Assembly: GCA_009617715.1 (NCBI GenBank)
Contig: VTFK01000063.1
Location: 806,001 to 870,000, forward strand
Direction of reading: 5' to 3'
DNA length: 64,000 nt
Source of the DNA: Plectrocnemia conspersa
Taxonomy: Eukaryota; Arthropoda; Insecta; Trichoptera; Polycentropodidae
In this document: positions 48,490 through 59,948 of the stretch, piece by piece
Layout: each line of letters starts with the position of its first letter
How positions within the stretch are numbered: the first letter of the stretch is position 1
Made by a program: the position numbers and the translations under genes
The notes under the pieces: generated by a model
What the model was told of the DNA's origin: nothing
What the model saw: the letters and a program-made list of their open reading frames with translations, nothing else
Database searches by the model: none

Positions 48490-50730
48490 TATCTCTGGAT
48501 TTTTTTATCTGCTGTTTCTTTCACAGACCAAATTATTATCAGTTGCTCCACGTAAACTATTTTCAGACAGTTCTTAAAATAAATGCAAATTAATTTCTTA
48601 TTTTGCTTTCAGTTACAATATACAATAATCATGTGTTTTATAATGATCTTGCCAAAGAGGTTTTTTTTTAATTTAACCAAAAAGTACTTGTTCAATGGTT
48701 TTCTAATAAAATGCTATTATTTTTTTTTCAAAAAGTGCGTAGCTAATTTCTCAAATAACATTAAAAATATGTATGTATAAAACTGTTTTTTTACTAAAAA
48801 CCACATAAAATTATCTAAGTCACATTTAGCGCCATAGTAAGAAAAAAGTACATCATTAGTTGTTTTTTCTATAAAAGCTTGTTTTAAAAATATATTTTTT
48901 CAGAAGCTTCAGATTGTAATTATAGATTTTAAAATATGATCGATTACCATAAAAAATGTGTTTTTTATAAACTGCTATATTTAGCTTTCAAATTGTTGTA
49001 TAAAATGTATTCCCATAATATTTACATTATTTAAAATCATTTTGTGAATACGTATAGATTGTAGTAGCTATTTATATGTAATATTTTCCGATAAAATAAT
49101 TTAAATTAATTAACATTTTCACAAGAATTAATAATCTGATAGATTAGCTTACATACCATGTTTATTTTTTCTACTCTAATTGTTCAATTAAGTACAGTTT
49201 ATTAATTTTCAATCAGATACTCATTTTCCATTTAGATCATTTAATCTTTAAAAAAATAGTGCAGCCATAAAATTAGAAAATCTATTTAACCACTTAAACA
49301 ACAGCGAATCACCGGTGCATCATTTGATGAATATTTTTTTAAACAAATTATATTTTTAAAACCAGTTTACGAATTATTATATAAACAAACTATTTTTTAA
49401 TAATTAATAAAGATTATTGTATTAGCTTCATTATTCAGTGAACCAATATTTTATATTTATTAAAAAAAAGAAATACAGACTCCTGAAGATAAATAACAGG
49501 TGACATACTAAAGGGCTTAAAATTATGATTTAAACAACATAATAAAAATAGTAATATATTATAACATTCAAAAGCAAAAGTACTAATATAGGTGTATGAT
49601 ATAAAACAGAAAATACACTTTTCCGTCTTTCCGTCACAATAATATTTTCACATGTCATTCATGCTGCCATTTCTGTCAAATGTGCTATTTTTAACTCGAA
49701 ACCTGAAAAGTTGAGATGAACAGCGGCATTCTGACGACCAATTACCTGCTGCTGCAATATGTGAAAAAAATAAACTAAATAGTTTTGAAATAATATAAAT
49801 TAAAATGATTAAAGAATGAGTTTTAATGTATCCTGGGCAAAACTAGTTATATATAACATATCAAATATGTTGTACTGAAAAATTATCAATTTATAGCTGT
49901 TTGTATATTAATATATTTCTGTTTTGAGCGAGCAATAAATTATATTACTGTAGCGACCGTTCGCAACCTAAAAGTAAATAAATATCTTTTCGGAACCACT
50001 TAGTGAATAAATCATATATATTGTAAGGGAGGGCTTATCAAACGTCTATAAAAGATTACAAAAAAAACTCCTTCTTTTGCGTCTGTAATTCTTTAAATTG
50101 GCAAAGATATCAATCATTTTTAGCAATGTTAAACTGTTGATCTTCTGTTGTTGGTCCTGGCATTAGAGTTTTTTATTTTAACCTTTGCTTTTTTTGGGCA
50201 TTCCAAGTAGACCAGCACCATTTGCCAAGCTTTTGTCTTTGGCCGGGCGCAGTTCTTCTTAGAGCTTTTTGTGTTTTCATACTCTTGAAGACGACATCTC
50301 AAAAATGTATCCCGGCAATAACTCTTAGATAGCGCGTTGCCGAGGGTCTGTACCCTGCAAGGATAACGTATCATATTAGCGTTTTTTAAATATATAAATA
50401 TACTGAGTGCTTGTAATAAATTTTAAATGACTGAATCAGATTAAAAATATTACATAAATTTAAAAAAAAAATTTTTGTTTTTTCTATAGTGAACAGTTAT
50501 CGATATTTCAATTTGGTGCTAGGCTTTAGATTACTGTTTTAATATTTTTTTAATTTCTAATGAAATTTTCTCATTATTATGTGTACAAAATAAATCAGAG
50601 ATGAAGTATCTATGAAATAGTGTAGGTGAAAATTTGTCTGAGACTATTCCTATTCGTTCGCATTGAGGGAAAAATATATGATATTTAGACAAACCGCTGT
50701 TTTAAAAATCAAATTATGCTTTAGAACAAT
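48490..50730. other. AT-rich spacer
   Basis: No supported gene. A richer patch at 50140-50370 with an 81-codon minus-strand frame is unidentified. Confidence 0.4.
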
Positions 50731-50739
50731 AACCTTTTG

Positions 50740-51235
50740 GTTGGCATTAATCAAACCGCAAGCGCTGCAAAAGCGAAATTATAACGAAAACGAGCGATAT
50801 TAATCGGCGCACATTGTTCATACGGCACACGAAGCAGGTATCCTTTTTCCTTTCTTATTATATACTTTTTGTATTATTTTTGTGTTTATTTTTGTCTTGC
50901 GCGCGCCCAAGACCGGTCCCGGCTCTGCCTTTACCTCCGGCCACCGTGCTCTACCTTTAATGAATGTTTGCTCTCTAAAAAGGTGGAAATGTAGCGCGAA
51001 TGACAAAACAAAATAAGAGCAGCACAAATCCCATCTCCACGATGGGCGCATCATGTGTGGAGGTGCAATTAGCGCCGATGCTCCAATACTAGCTAATCGC
51101 GGATGAAAACACGGGCAATGTGTATATAAAAATATATATACGTGGATGTGTTTAACGCTAAGTGCGTTTAACACCGTTTGCTGGGTGAACAAAGTAACGG
51201 ACGTAAAGTCGTTTGTAAACATTAAAATTGCGTTA
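50740..51235. other. GC-richer block with a 134-codon frame
   Basis: The minus-strand frame 50818-51222 is long for this sequence, but its composition (mixed His/Cys/Phe with no domain) and lack of resemblance to any family suggest chance within a GC-richer block. Contains TTGCGCGCGCCCAAGACCGG and a palindromic TATATAAAAATATATATA. Candidate regulatory element; coding cannot be excluded. Confidence 0.3.
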
Positions 51236-51239
51236 TATT

Positions 51240-52555
51240 TGAGCTTTGGGTGGTTTCATTTGACTGGCGTTTGTCGTTTAGTCAATTTAATTGAAATAAA
51301 AATTATCATTCTTATTCTACCCTAAATATCTGCACACTATTTTGTATATAGGTATATTTTGTCAAAATATTCAATACCTAAGGGCCAGTATTTATTAAAT
51401 AAAAATACTAGCATTTAAGATGAAATTAAAAAATTAAAAAAGTATAATATTAGAGATATATGTAACATATGTGATAAAAAAGGTATATTTTTGATATAAT
51501 TAAACTACATATTATATATTGTATTTTAATTTTTTTAATAAATTCACTGAACATTTAACTAAAACATATTTTAATGCCGATCTTAATCTTGAAGTTCTAA
51601 GTCTGAAAATAGCATTAAATTATTTGTATCGACTCTAGTTATTCAGACCGAATTTAATAACTGTTAATATAAAAAATAAAATAATACAATGCTTAAAACA
51701 GTTAGATTCTGAATTTATGGTCATTTTAAATTATTTTTAAAAAAAGATTAACTTTTTTTTCCTTTTTAAAAAAAATTTACCGTGAATCTTTCGGTAAAAT
51801 ATGTAGTAATGATATTTTAATTTAATTTAATTTAAACATAAGGTTTCCCAAAAATTCTCAATAAATGAATTTTGGTAAATTTATATATTTAAATGGTTTA
51901 GAATCATTGAAAATTGGGTTAAATGTGTTAAATTCACAGCTGCATATAAGACAGGTAGTAAAAAAAGGGGTAGTGATTTTAGAATATTGTTTACTAATAT
52001 CAGTTTTATGACTTACTCTATGAATAATAATTAGCAAACATTTTGCTACTAGTACATCAAAAATTTGATGATCAATAAAAAATAAGGAATGCAAGGAGCA
52101 CTTTCTTAAAAATAATACAACTAGAATCAACGTTTTTCTGTAAATACTATATTATACAATAATATGTTGTAATTTTTTGCAAAATAACTAAAAGTAAACG
52201 TTAATTGAATATGCATTAAATGTATTTATATTTCGTATAAGAATTAAATAAATTAACAATTATATAATCGTAAGTTTTAATTATTGGTATACCACTTTTC
52301 GCTTACGCTTTAATATAATATATACATAACTTATTTGCATAAATATTTATATAATATACCCGAATTGTTAGTAAATAAAATTATTTAATAAATATTCAAT
52401 TAATACAAAGATATTGTATATACTGTAATAATATGAATTTGTTATAAGTATAAAATTACCATTATACAATTGTGGATATTATTAGTAGCTATTGATTTTT
52501 TTTTAAATCTGCCTTATCACACTGACAATGATTAAATCTTACGTGGGAAAACTAT
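51240..52555. other. AT-rich spacer
   Basis: Nothing supportable. Confidence 0.45.
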
Positions 52556-52565
52556 AAAAAACATA

Positions 52566-53525
52566 TTTTCCTTTTAGTGTTCTAGTCGATCTCTTTTCTA
52601 TAGATCTCTACGATCTCTAGTTGATAGTCTTCTTTGTATTTCAGTCTTGTAATTTCAAGCTCTTTCTTGACAATTTTCAAGTGTTTGTAAATAAGAAAGT
52701 TTAGGACATAACACGGAACATTCAATATCTCTCTAAAAATTTTATTTTAGAACCTCTGAATCATGTATATCTTAGAGTTGTTAAATGCTCCCTGGAGTTT
52801 AATACCATGCATCCAAATTGGCTTAAGGGTGGATTTGTATATGTGCAGCTAAATCTCCGCTGTCAATTGGGAGTTTTTGCTCATTAGCCAGTAGCATTTT
52901 CTCAGACTAGTTACATTTTTATGTATGCCTTCTGTTTAGCTGCTTTCCAAAATACGTTGCACCGTCCAATTGACATGAAGGACATGTTTTTTATCTCATG
53001 GTAAATTCAACATAAACAGACTATAGCTAGTTTGCCTTTATTTTCTAAATATGCAGCCATTTTTGTATTTTGTTGAAGTTTTATTGTAGATAAGTAGACG
53101 CTGTATTGAGGTTCTTATGAAAATAATAACTGTGTCGTCAACAAAGGTTGTGCATGTGGTAAGTCAGCTGTATATGTATAGTACAGTACTGGTCCTAGTA
53201 AACTGTCCTAAGATACTCCAGATTTTATTGGACTGACGAATATTTTTTTATCTTGATATTTTACTATAATATCTAACGCTCAGATATGACTTTATAATAT
53301 AATTACATATATATGGTGCATTTTTAAATTTATATTTCAATCTCATAAGCAGCTGAACAATATATTTTTTCTTGCAGATTTTCATTAATCTCATTTGCCA
53401 TTCAATGCATTTGTTAAATTGTGACGTGCTCTTGCAAAAAGCCGAGTTGATGACTTGGAATTATCTCTCGTTTCTATAGTATTGGATTTATTCCATATAG
53501 AAGTAGCTTTTCAAACATTTTAACA
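52566..53525 (-). mobile_element. Jockey-like reverse-transcriptase relic
   Basis: From right to left on the minus strand: MFEKLLLYGINPIL, EIIPSHQLGFLQEH (the QxGFRxxH box), SYLSVRYYS, LLGPVLYYIYTADLP and TFVDDTVIIF (the YADD catalytic box with its metal-binding Asp pair), NTASTYLQ..NFNKIQKWLH, REHLTTLR, and the tail LSYLQTLENCQERA / EITRLKYKED in shifting frames. This covers most of the RT and its C-terminal tail. Multiple frameshifts and stops make it inactive. Confidence 0.8.
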
Positions 53526-53689
53526 AAAAAATAATAGTAATATATCACTTTTATATATATATCTATATATTTCCTGCGAAAATTTTCGCTACAATTGTGA
53601 TGATTCTTCTTTCAAATAAATATGTTTAGCAGATATAATAATAAAATTTCAATTTGTTAAATATATTTTCAGTGAAAACATGCTCCTAC

Positions 53690-54210
53690 TCGTGAGTTCT
53701 ACAACATTTTCACACAAAATATACACAAGTTTCGATCATGATCACTAAGCGTATCATTACATTAGTGCCTTCCATACAAACACATACATGGTTGCAAACA
53801 CGCGAATCGGCTCGCATCATAACAGGGCCAGATTGCACCTTTGCACTGTGTGTCTAATGAGTATACATCCATTTTTATATGGTGGCCCGTGAGAAAACCC
53901 CCTCGGTCCATTGTGGATGCTGGGATGCGGAGGTTGCGTGACAGAATGCGTTCGTCTCGTACCACGCATGCGGAGGGTAACCATAATAAATTTGTATACA
54001 ATTACTCCCGTGGGTTATACGCCGCGTCCCGTCCAATTGAGTACTTACAGACCGCCGTATAACAGGGATCCGACCCCCTGATTGCCGGTTGAGGAATTAA
54101 CGATTTCAACCGGTGGGAAAAGAACACAAACGCACCAATAAACGCGCGAATGTATTTTTCGCTGGGTGAATGATAAACGGTGGCTAAAGCTTTTGCGATG
54201 TTCAATTTTA
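53690..54210. other. GC-richer single-copy block
   Basis: Contains ATGCGGAGGTTGCGTGACAG, TACGCCGCGTCCCGTCC and ATCCGACCCCCTGATTGCCG. Three overlapping frames on both strands give no family. Candidate regulatory element. Confidence 0.3.
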
Positions 54211-54484
54211 AATTGTGCTATTTTATTTCAGTTAAAAGCAATTTTATGACGTAATTTGTGTTACTTTTTTGCCTACTTACTGTTTTTTTGAGATTTAAGA
54301 TCTTTGTAGTCTATGATTTTGAATTTTGAAAGCATTGTGATATATTAAGTATTTTTTGCAAACTTTGCCATAAAAATATAAATATTTTTATATTGTCTGC
54401 TGTGACGCAAACCTATGAAAATGTATTATCAAATTACGATACGCACATCAATCAAAGACGCCATGTCGAAATATTCAGTCGTAT

Positions 54485-54860
54485 GCGCCAATAAGGAAGT
54501 TACAGCCTTACAAATAGCCAGAACGTGACTCAAACCCTACTACTTACCTCCGAAGACAGCCTCAGGACCAATTCCAGAAACACGTGCTGTTGGCCCGGGC
54601 GCAGAATCCCACGATGCACAATACCCAATAATAATTGTATCGCTCGATCGATTATTATCGCAATTATAAAACCCGAAAGGTCTAATGCTTAACATGGTGA
54701 TGTCGACGTCGAGTTTGTGTATGTTGGGCGAGCCGTTTAAGGAATTCGCTACATTACAGTCGGCTACCGGTAAGCATTGAACTTTCGACACGTGACATTT
54801 TCCACTCAGTCGATATTGTGTGTGTTTGTGTGTGCGTTGCACTAAACAAAAGTTCATGGA
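54485..54860 (-). other. GC-richer block with a possible exon
   Basis: A 105-codon minus-strand frame (54540-54857) ends in TTCGGAGGTAAGTAG, where GTAAGT is an ideal splice donor (about 54547). The peptide before it reads TARVSGIGPEAVFGG. No acceptor, partner exon or family recognised. Also contains an E-box CACGTG (about 54580) and TCGATCGATTATTATCGC. Either a first exon or a regulatory block. Confidence 0.25.
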
Positions 54861-55289
54861 CTACTTGAAATTGTATGCAATTATATTTCAAAATGATTGT
54901 ATTATTCAATATCATTTACAGAACTCGAAAGTATATCTTAATATTCCATTTTTATTTGATCTACTATTACCTCTTTTAAATTTTGCAAATGTAATTATGT
55001 AGCATGACAACTTTATCTTTAAATCAATATTGAGATATTTAATATACTATTTAGAATATTTATACTGTTAAACAAAATTTTTGTCATACGATTTATGTGG
55101 CAAATTGAAACACATTGAATTTAATTGTGTTAATATTTTTTCAATACAGTCTTTTTTTTATATATGATCTATTATTTTTTGCTTTTTCACACAATATTAT
55201 ATTTGTATAGTAACGCAGTTTATTTTGTATTTTTTAAATTTTAATTGTAAATTGTTTTCAACAATGTATTACATCAAAATAGTAAGAAA

Positions 55290-55690
55290 AATACTTATTC
55301 CTGGAACTTTTAACGCATTCCCCAGAAATGCGACAAATTGAATATATTACCTTTGAAATGTCGTCGAAAGCAAACAGAGACATTATAACGGTCGTTGAAG
55401 GGTTATGGGATCGTTTGCAAATGTCCCTTTTGCCCAGATTAATGTAAATCAATCCACGCTTTGTCGTGCCGTGGAAAACTACGCCGGAACTGTGCGTTTA
55501 TCACGAATTGTGATTTATTGCCGCAATGATACGCTAGAGACTGTCCGAGAATACTAATTAATTTTCTAGGATTTGCTGCTGCAAGGCATTATGATATTCG
55601 TTCGACAGTCGAACTCAACCAACTAACAATCGACGGTGTTCGACGACTTTAACCTTTAATTCTAACCACAAGTCTCGTTTCGTGTACTGC
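55290..55690. other. GC-richer single-copy block
   Basis: Words such as ACGCCGGAACTGTGCGTTTA and TTCGACAGTCGAACTCAACC (with a TTCGACNGTCGAA palindrome at about 55599). No coding support. Confidence 0.3.
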
Positions 55691-55849
55691 TGCTTATGTG
55701 TAGATCTTAATATTATTTGCAACTTGGACATTTTAATGTTAATTTCACATTTACAGTTATCATTGTAAATATTAAAATATAGTCACAATCTACATATAGA
55801 CTTATTATCCTTTTTGGTCAATACAAAAAATACAAATTGTAAGCATTAG

Positions 55850-56110
55850 CTTACACACATCACAGTAGAAGAACGCTTCTTCTGTACATAAGCCTTTCCT
55901 AAATCCAAATTGTTTCTTTTTTATAGCTTATTCGGTATGTTTCGATATATATTTCTTAACATAATTTTCAGCAAGTGACTCCTTAAGCTGATAAGTCTAA
56001 AGTCGTTGCACACATTACAATTTCTATTTTTGATAAGAGAATATCAATTGTAAAAGAATTTTTTCTGAAAATTATATTTAATTGAGGAATTTCGTGTTTA
56101 AGTTGTTTAA
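55850..56110 (-). mobile_element. Non-LTR reverse-transcriptase fragment
   Basis: The minus strand reads CNVCNDFRLISLRSHLLKIM (the FRxISLxSHxLKxxxR box) and LRNIYRNIPNKL, and in another frame KQFGFRKGLCTEEAFF (the QFGFRxGxGTxEA box). Short and frame-shifted. Confidence 0.65.
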
Positions 56111-56209
56111 GTTTTCCTCGTTCAGATTCTTTAAAAATTGCTTGTATCAAATCAGAACCGATTGACTTTTTGTTTTTTTTAATTTTTTATGGAATATTTT
56201 ACTTTAGAC

Positions 56210-57530
56210 TTTAGCCCTCATTATTATAGAAAAGTTATTGTGAAAGGATTGATATAAAATCGGTAAAAAAAAATAAATATGAGTTGCTCTTTAAAACAAT
56301 ACAATTAGTGTTTCTTCTTGAGAAAAATGTGTTTAGAGAATTAACATTTTTGTTAAAAAATTATTATTTAAAAGTAGTTTTTAATGTTTTTACCGCTGCA
56401 TTAGAAAATGTGGGTCCGTGAAAGATGCATGCTTTCTTGAAAGCATTTAATGGAGGTTGGAACTATTTAAATAACAAACGATTATCTCAACTACTATAAT
56501 TGGTCTTATATTTGCTATGGTAATCTAAGAACTACTACATTGATAACACTATTTTACAAATTTAATTAAAAAATTCTGACCCATGACATTTTCCAGTTTT
56601 TTCTTATGTTAAATCGCGCGCTATTAAAAAATGAAAATCGACACAAAAAAATGATCTGTGTAATTCATAGTACAATCAATATTTTCCCTTAATTTTTATA
56701 AAAATGATTCAAAATTGTAGATGAATTATAAACAATGCCTAAACCGAAAATAATTTTAAAACGTTACTGGGAAATTAAATTACCTTAAATTTGAAATAAA
56801 ATAGTTCGAAATCAGCTAAATAAAACCGAAGATATTTTAATAAAATAAAACAGTTTTACAATATCTGTAAAACTGTTTTACTTTTTTTATTTTCTAATTT
56901 AGTGCGCAATTTTACATATTAAATATAATGGGTCAAAATATTTGTAAACTAGTGTAATCAGGTAAGAAGAATCCGCTCCTTGTGAGAATCATCAAATTAT
57001 AAAAATGTATGGGGGCTTTCTAGAGTTACGCCATAGTTTTTTCTGTGTACGAATCTCGTTAATAATAATCCAATATGGCTTTGAATCTTAATCTTGTTAG
57101 AGATATAAAAAATTTAAAATAGCAACAGATCTTATTGACAATTTTTTCTACGATATGGATGTAAATACGTGAGCTCAAAAATCCTTCATAATTATGTAAT
57201 CAAAGAGACAGATCGATACATTATAAGAAATCATCATTTTAATAAAGTTCGTCCCTTTCAACGATCACTTAGTTCTCTGTTTATTAATAATATAAATATA
57301 CCTTATTAATATATTTTCTTTTATTTTTCAATATTTCTCAAAGAAATGAAAAACATCCAGAAACCAGAATTTCCAAATACAATTTAAACCAAATTCCACC
57401 GGTATTAAAACTAATAACATAAGTAAGACGAGTTGTATCGTCTTGTAAGTCTCGAATTGTATTTTAATAATTGTATCGAATTGTTAGTATCTGTTTTTTG
57501 TTTTTATAGTTTTTTTTAAGCAGTGTTGTT
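56210..57530. other. AT-rich spacer with one hairpin
   Basis: Perfect inverted repeat TAAAACAGTTTTACA / TGTAAAACTGTTTTA around a 5-base loop at about 56847-56881. Otherwise nothing. Confidence 0.45.
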
Positions 57531-57532
57531 TT

Positions 57533-57665
57533 GGATCAGAATTAGAAATTATTATAATATTATAATTTCGATCGATCATCACAGATTAGGTTCACCTAGA
57601 TTTTTCTAATCTCATGAATGAATATCGAGATGACTAATTAAAATCGATCTAGGTTGTACATATTT
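57533..57665 (+). repeat. SINE copy 3 (tail only)
   Basis: Matches the 3' part of the 2618-2830 repeat: TTATAATTTCGATCGA, CATCACAGATTAGGTTCACC, TAGATTTTTCTAATCTCATG and AATGAATAT. The tRNA-like head is missing (5' truncation). Confidence 0.65.
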
Positions 57666-58089
57666 GGTATTGAAAGTTATTTAATCATGCTACTCCTTGT
57701 ATATATTCAACAACAAAAATACCAAAAGCAAATATGGATATTAAAAAATATCAACAATTCTCTCAATACAATAAATGTTATTCTAATATTGATCTTTATA
57801 AAAATTATTTAAGTGAAACAAAGCCATTCTTTCGAAAAATGGTGTAAAATAACAATTGGAAAAAATAGTAAAGTATTCATGCTGTTTAATAAGTTCTTAA
57901 CTAAAGCATATTAACAACAATCATAATATTTTATAACTGGTTTTAAACCGAGATGAAAAAATATATAAAACAACTAATGATAAGTAATACATTGAATCTA
58001 ACACATTTATATATCGATATTAAAAAAAAATTAATAAAATGTTGACCACCGCTGAACCGTTTAAATGAATAAACAAAAGGTGAGCTAGT

Positions 58090-58610
58090 CACTTTTGACC
58101 ACATAGTTCGTCCGTCTTTGTCACTAGCCGTGACGTTTTCATTTTTTGGAGTCCAAATACTTTAATCAAGCACTAGACCCGCGGACATAAATAGATGACA
58201 GATGTATTCGGCTTTGGAATGACATGAATAAAAAAATATTATATTCTTTCTATATATTATTCGGCAATTTATTTTACACAAAAATAAAACAAAATTTAAA
58301 CTGTGCTGACAGCAAAGTTTAAACCGCTTCTACAAAACGATGCCCGAAAAAAAAAAAACAAGTTTATTTTGGATCACCGTGTACAATGCAAGGGACAAGC
58401 TGCTCGCGGGGGTCAAAGCTAACAGTATGGGACTATGGCATTCGTCTGATATACTGGGTCCATACAAACAATGGAATTACTTATCTCAACTCGCTCTTCT
58501 TTTTGTGTATTTATTTTTTTATATCTGTATGTATGAATGTTTTTCTGTAATAAATTGTCTCATTGTCTATTGTGCAGATCGAAGTTATTTTCAATCGGCA
58601 TTTTAAGAAT
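58090..58610. other. GC-richer patches with an 88-codon frame
   Basis: The plus-strand frame 58340-58606 starts MPEKKKTSLFWITVYNARDK and has a hydrophobic end, but no family is recognised. Contains GCTGCTCGCGGGGGTCAAAG. Non-coding regulatory sequence seems as likely. Confidence 0.2.
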
Positions 58611-58619
58611 ATCCCAATG

Positions 58620-59885
58620 TAACCATCTATATTTTTGTGCGAGTATATGTATATAATACATAATATATAGGGCCGTATCAATATTATTTTAAAGCTGTAT
58701 AAAAATATAGCAATAACACTTAAATATATATATGATTAACTCTCTTCTTTCTATTATACGCAATGTACAGAAAAAATCTTAACCTCTTTTTATTTTTGAT
58801 AATTTATTATTTTATATTAAGTCTAAAAATTTATACATAGTGCATTAACAAAAATAACTTGACTCGAGTGATTTATATATATTGTTGATGAGTTTTAATA
58901 ACAAATATCGAATCTAATAACGAGCAAATCCTGTGCCAAAATTCCAATGAGACTTACTGGTGTCACTGCAGTACCTAGGTACAGATCATTAAAGTTCTCG
59001 GACTGTTTAAATCTAAATTGATACGAATTGCATTTGCAAAAATCAGTGACACATGTTTTTCTAACTTTATATATTTATATAAAAGTTGAATTTATTTTAC
59101 TGTTTTTGAACATATACTCCGCAAGTGGAGCTAATCCTAGAATAAGCGTTTATGGTAATTCTTGAAAAAATATTTTTATTGCGGAGATATAATAAAAGAA
59201 TTTATTGGATAAGGCATTTATACAGCAATAGTTTAATTGTGCTTCTCAGACCACTTCTTAAAAATATTAGAGCTATAGCCTAAATTTTATCTGTGTGGTT
59301 TCCGTTTGTTTCTTTTAATTTTTATTGGAGCTATTTAAGGTATTTTATTACGCAAAAAAAGAGCTACTTTTGATCTATGAAAAAACATATTAAGTTTAAT
59401 CTTTACATATAAACATTTAAAAAATATTCTGTTATTTATTCAAAAAAACTTTTCCATTTATAAATCCCTTAAATTGAGCTTTAAATTAATATTACTATTA
59501 AATATCTTGCTTTTTACAATATATAAAACAATTATATTTACTTATTATGCCAATAAATCATATAGATTTATTCTAAACTTGTTATTATTCTTCTTACTAT
59601 TGATCATATTGCTACAGATCTGTTTATAAATATGTTGTTTATAACGGTTTTTCAGAAAGATGGCCGCTAATAAAACTAAATTTAGCTCTAATTCTTTAAT
59701 AGCCACATCAAACATTGCCAGGTGCTTAGACACATACAATATTATTTATGATTGTGTATGAGCTCAGGTGTGTTGTTCGTGGGAACGATACAGATGGAAC
59801 GAGCCAGTTTACAGTTTAATTAGCGGGTTGCATCACTAAATCAGGGCTAAGAGCTTACTTCAAGGATTGGTGAAATAACAAAACC
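58620..59885. other. AT-rich spacer downstream of the silk gene
   Basis: No supported gene or repeat. Confidence 0.4.
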
Positions 59886-59889
59886 AGTT

Positions 59890-59906
59890 TTTATTTATTT
59901 TTTATT
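59890..59906 (-). terminator. Polyadenylation signals
   Basis: Three AATAAA hexamers (two overlapping) on the minus strand, 43-59 bases past the TAA of the fibroin light-chain-like gene. Confidence 0.6.
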
Positions 59907-59948
59907 ATCGAAAATGCTCTCTATGCGACAAAACAATTTATGTTTAAA

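Noticed and set aside
50818..51222. 134-codon minus-strand open frame
   Set aside because: Long for this sequence but inside a GC-richer block, with no domain, signal or family resemblance; kept only as part of a possible regulatory block.
58340..58606. 88-codon plus-strand gene
   Set aside because: Hydrophobic end looks like a membrane segment but composition follows AT-rich chance translation; no family and no promoter evidence.
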